A stretch of 32,319 nt of DNA from the NCBI GenBank assembly GCA_013821605.1, contig JACDGP010000057.1:1-32319 (forward strand). Reading direction: 5' to 3'. Of this stretch, positions 9,600-16,722 are shown in pieces. The position numbers were made by a program, and so were the translations under genes. Below the pieces are notes generated by a model, which saw nothing but the letters and a program-made list of their open reading frames with translations, was not told the origin of the DNA and ran no database searches. How positions within the stretch are numbered: position 1 is the first letter of the stretch; each line of letters begins with the position of its first letter. The DNA is from Herpetosiphonaceae bacterium. GTDB lineage: Bacteria > Chloroflexota > Chloroflexia > Chloroflexales > Kallotenuaceae.

Positions 9600-10235
9600 T
9601 TACAGTTTGCTAAGCTGTTGCAGCACAACCACATGCATTTCGGCACCCTCGGGCGGCAGAGTTGCGGCGGTTACGGTCACTTTTTCTTGGGGTGTCCATT
9701 CTTTGATGCCGAGCTCATGGGCCAGCTTATCGAGCTGTTCGCCAGTCTCATACATGGGGATCACCAAACGTGGCTCAATCTCGCTGATCACCTCGGTCAG
9801 CTTGTTGGCGGCCAGATGCGACGATGCGGGTACGAACAGCACGTCCACACTACCGATCTCTTCGAGTTGGTGGGCAGTCAGCGTATGGCCGAGATCGCCG
9901 AGATGGCAGAAGGTGAATTCGTCCAGGTGAATTACATACACCGTGTTGCGACCGGCTTCGGCCCCCTTCGCATCATCGCGGTAGGTGCGTACGCCATTAA
10001 TCAGCACGCCGCCGACCTCGTATTCACCGGGACCATCGACCACAAAGACGCGTTCGGTCATTGGTTTGACCAGCTCGGCAGCAGGGTGGGCATCGGCTTC
10101 CGAGCTCCAGGTTATGAGATGCGCCGTCCATTTGCTGTTGTCGAAGCCAGGTGCGAGGGCTGGATCGGTCACGACTACACCTTCTTTGCCCCTGATGCGA
10201 AAACAGCGTTGACCAAAATATTGAATATCCGGCAA
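9600..10235 (-). CDS. Metallo-beta-lactamase-fold protein with a degenerate metal motif
   Basis: A 211-residue protein starting at TTG 10235, supported by AAGGAG 7 bases upstream. It resembles the small Lactamase_B_3-type metallohydrolases: IQYFGQRCFRIRG, VVVTDPALAPGF (the TDP strand), HLITWSS, GPGEYEVGGVLINGVRTY, HLGDLGHTL, FVPA, and VIPMYE near the end. In that family the fourth element should read HxHxDH. Here the corresponding stretch is SSEADAH, so most of the metal ligands are missing, and the final histidine of the PMH motif is Tyr. The HLGDLGH element is kept. Metal binding may therefore be lost or changed. It is the fourth gene after recA, recX and a hypothetical gene, separated by 12 bases. 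Confidence 0.75.
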   Translation of the reverse strand: MPDIQYFGQRCFRIRGKEGVVVTDPALAPGFDNSKWTAHLITWSSEADAHPAAELVKPMTERVFVVDGPGEYEVGGVLINGVRTYRDDAKGAEAGRNTVYVIHLDEFTFCHLGDLGHTLTAHQLEEIGSVDVLFVPASSHLAANKLTEVISEIEPRLVIPMYETGEQLDKLAHELGIKEWTPQEKVTVTAATLPPEGAEMHVVVLQQLSKL

Positions 10236-10247
10236 AATCTAACTCCT

Positions 10248-10784
10248 TCAGGTCGTGATTGGGTCTGCTCCATTGGGAGCACTATGCGCAACCTCGTGCA
10301 TGTAGCCCAGCACGATATGTTCACGGGTCCAACCGTTGGTCAGGTCATCGATCAAAGCCAGCGGTACACCACGGTGACATAGCTCAGCGAGCAGTCCAGG
10401 CTCGTTGAGCGCGGATGCGCCGGGCAGGGGTACAGCTTCGGCGCGCAGGTCGCCATCTTCCCAGTAGCGGTAAGCAAACATGCCGCGGTCCGCCGCGAAG
10501 ATGGCACATAGCACTGGTTGCTGCAAACCACGAGCAAGCGTTTCGGCGACTTCCCACTCGGCATCAAGCGCCAATGAGGTCCAGCAGGCGAGCCACTCGG
10601 CCTGTGGTTCGGATAACACAAAGGCGAGCGGTTCGCCCGGCTCATTCAACAGCGGGGTAAAGTCGGCGCGAATGGCGCGGGTGGCCGCACGCACTAGACC
10701 CTGCGAGGCCAAGACTTCATCCAGCGCGCTGGTTACGGTACCCGGCAGCGCTTTGATCAAGATCACACTTTCATTCCGGCTCAT
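10248..10784 (-). CDS. Hypothetical protein of the recA-recX operon
   Basis: Function not recognised. The ATG at 10784 is chosen because GAGGA precedes it by 6 bases; it gives 178 residues beginning MSRNESVILIKALPGTV. The start overlaps the end of recX by 14 bases, implying translational coupling. The protein is soluble, with no signal peptide or membrane segment. It is rich in Ala, Leu and Glu, with a Trp-containing centre (EWLACWTSLALDAEWEVAE), a strand-like stretch PVLCAIFAADRGMFAYRYWEDG, and a C-terminal tail GYMHEVAHSAPNGAD. The predicted alternation of helices and strands suggests one small alpha/beta domain. Its place between recX and the metallo-beta-lactamase-fold gene says only that it is co-transcribed. 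Confidence 0.75.
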   Translation of the reverse strand: MSRNESVILIKALPGTVTSALDEVLASQGLVRAATRAIRADFTPLLNEPGEPLAFVLSEPQAEWLACWTSLALDAEWEVAETLARGLQQPVLCAIFAADRGMFAYRYWEDGDLRAEAVPLPGASALNEPGLLAELCHRGVPLALIDDLTNGWTREHIVLGYMHEVAHSAPNGADPITT

Positions 10785-11460
10785 AGCTATCCTCTTCTTC
10801 ATCCGGCTCGTTCGCACCCTGTAACTCGGCCCAGAGCGTTTGCAGAACCGGCTTACAGGTATCGAAGCGGTAGCCGCGCCGCTGCAAAAACGCGCCGAGC
10901 TTGCGTTGAAAGGTCAGCTTGTCTGGGGCGTTGCTATAGCGGCGCACGACTTGCCGCGCGATCTGCATACATTGCTCGGCTTCGAGCTCGGGGGAGGTTG
11001 ACTCGGCGATCACCTGCGCGGCAATCTCGCGGTCAACGCCTTTGCTCATTAGCTCTTGGCGCAGGGCCTGCGGACCCTTAGGCTTGGTCGCCGCTCGGTT
11101 CTCGATCCATAGCTTCGCGAAGCTGCCATCATCGATAAGGCCCAGTTCACGGAGGCGCAGGACGACACCCTCAATCTGCTCAGGCACGTACGCCTTGCGG
11201 CGCAGGCGATCGCGGATTTCGTGTTCGGTGCGCGGGCGTGTTTCTAGCAGGCGTAGCGCGGCTTGCCAAGCCTGTTCGTCGGCCTCGGCGCGTTCCAGCC
11301 GTGACCAGGCCACGCCGTCCAGCACCTTGCCCTTATAGAGGCCTTCGCGCTGAAGGGTGGCAAGCGTTACGCCCAGCGCAAACGCGCCGTCAACAAAGAC
11401 GTTGACGCGCGTTTTGTCGTGGGTCTGTATGACCAGACTGGTGATGGTTCCTGGCGGCAT
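10771..11460 (-). CDS. recX: RecX family regulatory protein
   Basis: A 229-residue protein directly after recA (12-base gap), the usual place for recX. RecX binds RecA filaments and modulates their growth. The middle carries the family's three-helix repeats: LRLLETRPRTEHEIRDRLRRKAY, VVLRLRELGLIDDGSFAKLWIENRA and GPQALRQELMSKGVDREIAAQVI. An N-terminal strand-rich stretch (ITSLVIQTHDKTRVNVFVDGAFALGV) is typical of longer RecX proteins. The C-terminus is acidic (EPDEEEDSYEPE). Its last 14 bases overlap the next gene. Confidence 0.93.
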   Translation of the reverse strand: MPPGTITSLVIQTHDKTRVNVFVDGAFALGVTLATLQREGLYKGKVLDGVAWSRLERAEADEQAWQAALRLLETRPRTEHEIRDRLRRKAYVPEQIEGVVLRLRELGLIDDGSFAKLWIENRAATKPKGPQALRQELMSKGVDREIAAQVIAESTSPELEAEQCMQIARQVVRRYSNAPDKLTFQRKLGAFLQRRGYRFDTCKPVLQTLWAELQGANEPDEEEDSYEPE

Positions 11461-11472
11461 AGCTGGTTGGGA

Positions 11473-12540
11473 TTAGGCTTCTTCGAAGACGCCGTCGTCG
11501 CCTTCGTCTTCAACGGCAACGGCGGTTGCGGCCGCAGCGACGGGCACGGTCGCCAGTTGCGAGCGGATCAGTCCTTCGATCTCATCCGACAACTCGGGGT
11601 GGTCTTTCAAGAACTGCTTGGCGTTCTCGCGGCCCTGGCCCAGTCGATCATCGCCCAGGTAGAACCAAGCACCACTCTTGCGCACGATCTCTTGTTTGAC
11701 GGCGACATCGAGCAGGTTGCCGGCGCGTGAAATACCTTCGGTACCCATGATGTCGAACTCGGCCAAGCGGAAGGGCGGAGCGACCTTGTTCTTGACAACC
11801 TTGACACGCGAGCGAGCACCGACCACTTCATCGCCGTTTTTGATCGATTCGATCTTGCGAATGTCCATACGGACCGAGGCGTAGAACTTCAGCGCTTGGC
11901 CACCGGTGGTCGTCTCGGGGTTACCGAACATGACGCCGATCTTCATACGAATCTGGTTCAAGAAGATCAAGGCGGTATGCGACTTGGAGACAGCGCCGGA
12001 GAGCTTGCGCAAGGCTTGCGACATCAAGCGTGCATGTAAGCCCATGTGTGAGTCGCCCATGTCGCCTTCGATTTCAGCGCGGGGGACCAGGGCTGCCACG
12101 GAGTCAATCACCACCACGTCGATCGCCCCCGAGCGGACCAAGGTTTCACAGATTTCAAGCGCTTGCTCGCCGGTATCGGGCTGCGAGACCAGTAGGTCAT
12201 CGACGTTCACACCGCAGGTGGTGGCCCACAGTGGATCAAAGGCATGTTCGGCATCGATAAAGGCACATACGCCACCGCGCTTTTGCGCTTCAGAAATGAC
12301 ATGTAAGGTAAGGGTCGTTTTGCCGGAACTTTCCATGCCGTAGATCTCGGTGATACGGCCACGTGGGATGCCGCCGATACCAAGAGCTAGGTCAAGGGCA
12401 ATTGCCCCGGTGGGAATAGCTTCGATCGCCAGCCGGGTATTGGCTTCACCCATCTTCATGATCGAGCCCTTGCCAAACTTCCGGTCGATCTGCGACATAG
12501 CCGCTGCGAGGGCCTTTTCTTTCTCCGCGTTGATCGGCAT
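11473..12540 (-). CDS. recA: Recombinase RecA
   Basis: A 355-residue ATP-dependent strand-exchange protein, also the co-protease for LexA. Walker A is GMESSGKT at 68-75 (usually GPESSGKT), Walker B is [10 protein letters not shown], and the DNA-binding loops include [25 protein letters not shown] and [22 protein letters not shown]. The C-terminal tail is acidic ([13 protein letters not shown]), as in most RecA proteins. The segment after EHAFDP reads LWATTCGV rather than the common VYAKKLGV, a small lineage difference. The gene heads a minus-strand operon with recX, a hypothetical gene and a metallo-beta-lactamase-fold gene. A clear promoter with an SOS-like box is upstream. Confidence 0.99.
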   Translation of the reverse strand: MPINAEKEKALAAAMSQIDRKFGKGSIMKMGEANTRLAIEAIPTGAIALDLALGIGGIPRGRITEIYGMESSGKTTLTLHVISEAQKRGGVCAFIDAEHAFDPLWATTCGVNVDDLLVSQPDTGEQALEICETLVRSGAIDVVVIDSVAALVPRAEIEGDMGDSHMGLHARLMSQALRKLSGAVSKSHTALIFLNQIRMKIGVMFGNPETTTGGQALKFYASVRMDIRKIESIKNGDEVVGARSRVKVVKNKVAPPFRLAEFDIMGTEGISRAGNLLDVAVKQEIVRKSGAWFYLGDDRLGQGRENAKQFLKDHPELSDEIEGLIRSQLATVPVAAAATAVAVEDEGDDGVFEEA

Positions 12541-12639
12541 ACTTACTCTTCCTTCCTTGTGATTTTACTCGTCCCAACGTGCCAACTACTGGAGCATCCG
12601 GTGACCCGAATGAGTGGTCGCGGGAGCGACGACAGGGCA

Positions 12640-12668
12640 AGTATAGCACGTCTGTTCGCGGCACGCAA
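12640..12668 (-). promoter_or_regulatory. recA promoter
   Basis: On the minus strand TTGCGT (12663-12668) and TATACT (12640-12645) are spaced by exactly 17 bases, and TGC immediately before the -10 makes it an extended -10. The expected start is near 12633, giving a leader of about 90 bases before the recA ATG. Confidence 0.75.
12645..12658 (-). promoter_or_regulatory. Candidate LexA/SOS box in the recA promoter
   Basis: CGAACAGACGTGCT on the minus strand matches the Gram-positive SOS consensus CGAAC-N4-GTTCG at eight of ten fixed positions. It lies in the spacer between -35 and -10 and touches the -10, an ideal place for repression. The second half-site is imperfect. Confidence 0.5.
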
Positions 12669-12776
12669 GTGGCAGTTTAGCTCATTCTGATGCACTATTC
12701 TCCGTTTTAGCTTCGGGGCTGAGGAGACCCCCAGTGCGCAGGGTAGCGACTGCCGGGTTTGCACTACCGTCCGTGC

Positions 12777-12782
12777 TATAAT
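12777..12782 (+). promoter_or_regulatory. Extended -10 promoter for the pseudokinase operon
   Basis: TGC-TATAAT with the hexamer at 12777-12782, on the plus strand. The TTG start codon of the pseudokinase gene follows 12 bases later, so the transcript would have almost no leader. No -35 at the normal distance is seen. Confidence 0.55.
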
Positions 12783-12794
12783 CCCCTGCGTTAA

Positions 12795-14363
12795 TTGACC
12801 GATGGCTTACATTTGAACGCACCACCGCTACTCCACGACCGCTATCGCATTCATGCCAAGCTAGGCGACAGCCGTCTGGCATCGGTTTATCGTGCACAGG
12901 ATGAGCGGCTGCAACGGCCGGTGCTGGTGCATTTGCTAAAGCCTGAGCTGCTTGCGACCTTAAGCCAGCGCTTCGCGGAAGAGGCGCAGCGCGGCGCGCA
13001 ACGTTCCCATCCCGGCCTGCTCGACGTTTATGATACGGGCGAAGTCGGCCAGCGACCTTATATGGTCACGGAAGATGTCGTCGGACAGCCGTTGACCGAG
13101 CGCGTACCGCTACCGGCCGCGCAGGCAGTCGGCGTCCTGCGGACGATCGTGGGTGCAGTAGCACTCGCGCAATCGCAGGGCGCACCACATCCGCCGATCT
13201 CGAGTCGCAATGTGTGGATCTGCGATGGTGGCCGGGCGATCTTGTTGGAGAACTGGCAGCTTTCACCGCGCGAAGCAGGCCTTGACCTGGCGCATTATCG
13301 GGCGCCGGAGCGGGTCCGTGGTGAGCCCCCAAGCCCGGCCACCACGGTCTATGCGCTTGGTATTCTGGCTTGGGAAACGCTGGTCGGGCGACGGCCCTTT
13401 ACGGGGCCGACACCGGATGCGATTGCCACACAGCAACTGGCCGGGGAAATTCTGCCACTGTCGCATGTTTTGCCACGCGTGTTTTCGCCAGAACTGGACC
13501 GTATCATTGATCAGGCAGTCGCCTCTAAAGGCCAAATGCGCTATCCGACGCCGACAGATTTTGGGCGGGCGCTGGATTTGTATGTGGACGGAGTGACGGC
13601 GCATACCGGCCGGCTGGCGATCTTGCAGCACCAGTATGCCCACCCCAGCCAAGTGGCGCGTGACACGCAGGTCTTGCCGGCCGTGGCCAGCGAGATACCG
13701 ACGATGCCAACGGCGAGGCCGCAGGCACGAGCAGTAGCACCGCCGCCGCCGCCCGCCATAATCCGGCAGCCACCGGCACGGCCGACCCGCCGCGTGCCAC
13801 CACCGCCCCGTGACACAGCGCCGGCAGTCCAGGTAGCCAGCCAAGGCGTTGCGCCGGTGATGGATCAGCAGGCCATGGCGAAAGAGGTGCAGCGGGCGAT
13901 GCGCAAAGAGCTACGCCGGCAAAGTTGCCAACGGAGCCTGCTGAGCTTCGCGTGGCGGCTGGTCGTGGCTCTGATGCTGTTCGCAGCACTTTATTTTGGC
14001 GGCGGCTACCTGTTCACAACGATCAATAACTATGTGACAGGGCAAGTGCAACGGCTCACACCGGGTCAAGTGATCGCGCGCCAATTGCCGCATTGGGACT
14101 GGGTCACGCGCTTGCTCAAGAACAATACACCGGATATTCCGCTCGCTACCACGTACCACGTCACGGCGCTGCTGCATATGCGGGATGGACCTAACGTGAA
14201 CGGTACCAAGCTGCGTGACTTACAACCCGGCACTGTCATTCGTTCGCTGGGGCAAAAACAGCTTGACGACCAGGGGACGGAGTGGATCTACGTGTTGGAT
14301 ACTACGGGTGGGCCGCAACGAGGGTGGGTCGCCAATTTGCCCGACGCCCTGCAAAAACAGTAG
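12795..14363 (+). CDS. Membrane-anchored pseudokinase with extracytoplasmic SH3b domain
   Basis: A 522-residue protein from a TTG at 12795; an in-frame TAA lies directly upstream, and a second TTG at 12813 is possible. Residues about 12-265 follow the Ser/Thr kinase (PknB-like) fold: RYRIHAKLGDSRLASVYRAQDE, YMVTEDVVGQPL, then YRAPERVRG and VYALGILAWETLVGRRPFTG. Catalytic residues are missing: the VAIK lysine position reads VLVH, the HRD loop reads HPPISSRN, and DFG reads ENW. It is therefore a predicted pseudokinase. A Pro/Ala-rich linker (about 300-350) leads to one membrane segment (about 383-405). An SH3b-type domain follows (about 452-520: HMRDGPNVNGTKLRDLQPG, then WIYVLD and GWV). It may sense wall or surface ligands and recruit cytoplasmic partners. 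First gene of an operon with the sirtuin and glycerate kinase. Confidence 0.85.
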   Translation: MTDGLHLNAPPLLHDRYRIHAKLGDSRLASVYRAQDERLQRPVLVHLLKPELLATLSQRFAEEAQRGAQRSHPGLLDVYDTGEVGQRPYMVTEDVVGQPLTERVPLPAAQAVGVLRTIVGAVALAQSQGAPHPPISSRNVWICDGGRAILLENWQLSPREAGLDLAHYRAPERVRGEPPSPATTVYALGILAWETLVGRRPFTGPTPDAIATQQLAGEILPLSHVLPRVFSPELDRIIDQAVASKGQMRYPTPTDFGRALDLYVDGVTAHTGRLAILQHQYAHPSQVARDTQVLPAVASEIPTMPTARPQARAVAPPPPPAIIRQPPARPTRRVPPPPRDTAPAVQVASQGVAPVMDQQAMAKEVQRAMRKELRRQSCQRSLLSFAWRLVVALMLFAALYFGGGYLFTTINNYVTGQVQRLTPGQVIARQLPHWDWVTRLLKNNTPDIPLATTYHVTALLHMRDGPNVNGTKLRDLQPGTVIRSLGQKQLDDQGTEWIYVLDTTGGPQRGWVANLPDALQKQ

Positions 14364-14385
14364 AATAAAAGGTAGGAGTTTTCAT

Positions 14386-15156
14386 ATGAGTGTTGCCATT
14401 CCAGAGCAGGCAGTCGCTGCGTTGGTCGCCGCCGAGCGCGTCGTCATTCTGACCGGTGCCGGCGTGTCGGCCGGTAGCGGCGTACCCACCTTTCGCGAGT
14501 CACAAACGGGGGACTGGCAGCAGTATGATCCGCGTGATCTGGCAACACCACAAGGCTTTATGCGCAACAGCCGGTTGGTCTGGGAATGGTATACCTGGCG
14601 GCGTAAGTTGATGGAACGGGCTAAGCCGAATCTGGCGCATTATGCGCTGGTGGATATGGAACAGGCCATTCCCGAGTTTTTGCTGATCACCCAGAACATT
14701 GATGGGCTGCACTGGGCTGCGGGCAGCCGCGATATGATTGAGATGCACGGCAACATTGCGCGCACCAAATGCTTCGACGAGGGTATTCCGGTCGACAGCT
14801 GGGAAGAGACCGGCGAGATACCGCCGCACTGCCCGCACTGTGGTGGCAATCTCCGCCCGGACGTCGTGTGGTTTGGCGAAGGTATCTCCACGAATGTTTT
14901 AAATCAGGCCGGTACGGCGATTAAAAAGTCTGATGTCTTTTTGTGCATCGGTACTGCGGCCATGGCTGCTCCGGCGGCTTCATTTCCCCTGCTCGCTAAA
15001 CGTAATGCTGCGCGGATCATCGAGATTAATCCGGAGCAGACGGCCTCAACCATGATGGCAGACTGGTCGATTCGTGGCACGTGTGCCGAGGTCGTGCCGG
15101 AGTTGGTACGACGCATGGGCATTCCACCGATTGCATTGGAGTCGGCGGGGGGCTAG
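14386..15156 (+). CDS. NAD-dependent protein deacylase, class III sirtuin (CobB/SIRT5-like)
   Basis: The ATG at 14386 has TAGGAG 8 bases upstream and gives 256 residues. Sirtuins remove acyl groups from lysine using NAD. Motifs: GAGVSAGSGVPTFR (24-37), TQNIDGLH (102-109), catalytic H121 in EMHGN, and CIGTAA and INPEQ for NAD binding. Y69 and R72 in WEWYTWRRK correspond to the Tyr-xx-Arg pair that marks class III desuccinylase/demalonylase enzymes. The zinc site looks incomplete. C149 and C152 (CPHCGG) form one pair, but the first pair keeps only C129, with Glu at the usual second position. The gene follows the pseudokinase by 22 bases and precedes glycerate kinase by 6, suggesting co-transcription. 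Confidence 0.92.
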   Translation: MSVAIPEQAVAALVAAERVVILTGAGVSAGSGVPTFRESQTGDWQQYDPRDLATPQGFMRNSRLVWEWYTWRRKLMERAKPNLAHYALVDMEQAIPEFLLITQNIDGLHWAAGSRDMIEMHGNIARTKCFDEGIPVDSWEETGEIPPHCPHCGGNLRPDVVWFGEGISTNVLNQAGTAIKKSDVFLCIGTAAMAAPAASFPLLAKRNAARIIEINPEQTASTMMADWSIRGTCAEVVPELVRRMGIPPIALESAGG

Positions 15157-15162
15157 CCGGTC

Positions 15163-16491
15163 ATGGAGTTCCATCGCCGTCTTGAGAGCGCTACGCTGCA
15201 CGACCACCCGTATGGACGGGCGGTGGTAGCGATGCTCGAGCAGGCGCTGGAGGCGGTTGATCCAGCCCGGGCCGTGCTGCGCGCCCTAAGGCGGGATGGC
15301 GTGGTGTTGCATGTTGGTTCAGAGCAGTTTGCGATTGGCCACGAGCGGCAGGTCGTGCTGCTGGCAGTGGGCAAAGCAGCGCTACCGATGGCGCGGGCCG
15401 CGATGGACGTGGTAGGCGACAGCGTTGTGCGCGGAGTGGTGATCGCTAAAGAGGTCGCGCCGGATGATTACCGCTTGCCTCCACCGATCGTCGTGCTGCA
15501 GGGCGGCCATCCCGTGCCGAACGAGCACAGCATCCGGGCGGGGCAGACGGCCCTTGAGCTAGTGAGCGGTGTGGGGCCGGATGACCTCGTGCTGGCGCTG
15601 ATCTCAGGTGGCGGCTCGGCTTTAATGGCCGCACCACGGGCGGGGTTGACCCTCGCCGACCTCCAAGCCTTAACGGCGGACTTGCTGGCCTCGGGCGCAC
15701 CGATCGAGGCGATGAACACGTTGCGGCGGCGCTGCGACCTGGTTAAAGGCGGGGGGCTGGCAAGGCACAGCAATGGTGCGCAGGTGGCAGTCCTGGTGCT
15801 CTCTGACGTACTTGGCGATGACCTGCGGGCCATCGCTTCGGGTCCTTTTGTGGTGGCGGACGAAGAGGCCGGGGCGGTCGAAGCGGTGCTGGAACGTTAT
15901 GATCTAGGCTCCAACGTGAGCCAAAAGCTCCGCGACGTGCTTGTAGAGCCAGTGTCGGCTGCTGCCCCTAGAGATAGAAGGATTAGCCACACCATCGTCG
16001 GCAATGTTTGGACGGCGGTTGAGATGGCAGCGGCCACAGGGCGGCAGCACGGGTTCAATGTGTTCACCAGGCACGCCGCGCTGGTAGGCGAAGCACGGCG
16101 GGCCGGACCGGCCTTGATTGAAGAATTTGAGCGGCTCAAGATGGAGCGACCGGCGTGCATGATCGCGGGGGGCGAGACGACCGTTACGATCCAGGGCAAC
16201 GGGCTCGGCGGGCGTAACCAGGAGCTCGCGCTGGCCTGCGTTCAGGGCATGGCTGGGCGTGATGTGCTACTCGTGACGCTAGCCACTGATGGCGGCGATG
16301 GACCTACCGATGCGGCGGGAGCAGTTGTGAGCGGTGCGACCCTCGTACGCGCGCAAGCTCTGGGCCTTGATCCAGACGACGCGCTACGGCGTAATGATGC
16401 CTACCATTTCTTCGCGGAGCTTGACGATCTGCTTAAGCCGGGGCCAACACACACTAATGTCAACGACCTGACAATCCTGGTCGCACCCTAG
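15163..16491 (+). CDS. Glycerate 2-kinase, DUF4147/MOFRL type
   Basis: A 442-residue enzyme phosphorylating D-glycerate with ATP, feeding serine or glyoxylate breakdown products into glycolysis. The N-terminal DUF4147 domain has LLAVGKAALPMA, GGHPVPNEHS, ALISGGGSALM, VKGGGLAR and LSDVLGDDLRAIASGP. The C-terminal MOFRL domain has GGETTVTIQGNGLGGRNQELAL, LATDGGDGPTDAAGA and the closing GPTHTNVNDLTILV. The usual DGTDGPTDAAGA reads DGGDGPTDAAGA, a single change. The middle RRRCDLVKGG replaces the commoner RKHLSxVKGG. The ATG lies 6 bases after the sirtuin stop, with no strong ribosome binding site of its own, so translation is probably coupled to the sirtuin. Confidence 0.93.
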   Translation: MEFHRRLESATLHDHPYGRAVVAMLEQALEAVDPARAVLRALRRDGVVLHVGSEQFAIGHERQVVLLAVGKAALPMARAAMDVVGDSVVRGVVIAKEVAPDDYRLPPPIVVLQGGHPVPNEHSIRAGQTALELVSGVGPDDLVLALISGGGSALMAAPRAGLTLADLQALTADLLASGAPIEAMNTLRRRCDLVKGGGLARHSNGAQVAVLVLSDVLGDDLRAIASGPFVVADEEAGAVEAVLERYDLGSNVSQKLRDVLVEPVSAAAPRDRRISHTIVGNVWTAVEMAAATGRQHGFNVFTRHAALVGEARRAGPALIEEFERLKMERPACMIAGGETTVTIQGNGLGGRNQELALACVQGMAGRDVLLVTLATDGGDGPTDAAGAVVSGATLVRAQALGLDPDDALRRNDAYHFFAELDDLLKPGPTHTNVNDLTILVAP

Positions 16492-16722
16492 CCCAGGCAC
16501 CACCGGTAGGAGATGACAGGCAGCCATTGCTAGCAATAGCGTTTTTTGCGCTCCCATCAAGATGCGTTTTAGGCCTTCCCAATGCGCACTCTCGTTTACA
16601 AAGAGCAATGGTAAGGAGCGTGAACGCTGCCTAGACATTCCAACTGAATTAATGAGGGTGTATTATACCACAAAGAGATTTATTTTGTAAGAACGAATTT
16701 TCTACTACATTCGACAGAACCG
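16492..16722. other. Intergenic region between convergent genes
   Basis: Apart from the terminator-like hairpin, the region holds a minus-strand TGG-TATAAT at 16662-16670 with a weak TTACAA 17 bases upstream. It points toward glycerate kinase and has no convincing gene after it. A short minus-strand frame (84 codons, 16384-16638) has no recognisable product. The AT-rich stretch 16640-16710 sits directly after the STAND gene's stop. Confidence 0.4.
16523..16547 (+). terminator. Probable terminator after glycerate kinase
   Basis: GCCATTG at 16523-16529 pairs with CAATAGC at 16534-16540 (one C-A mismatch) around the loop CTAG, followed by G and six T. It lies 32 bases after the glycerate kinase stop. 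Confidence 0.45.

Noticed and set aside
9489-10382. 297-codon plus-strand frame opposite the metallo-beta-lactamase-fold gene
   Set aside because: It is the mirror of two well-supported minus-strand genes and begins inside the pyrG leader region.
16384-16638. 84-codon minus-strand frame behind a good extended -10
   Set aside because: It overlaps the glycerate kinase gene, lacks a ribosome binding site and has no domain-like composition.
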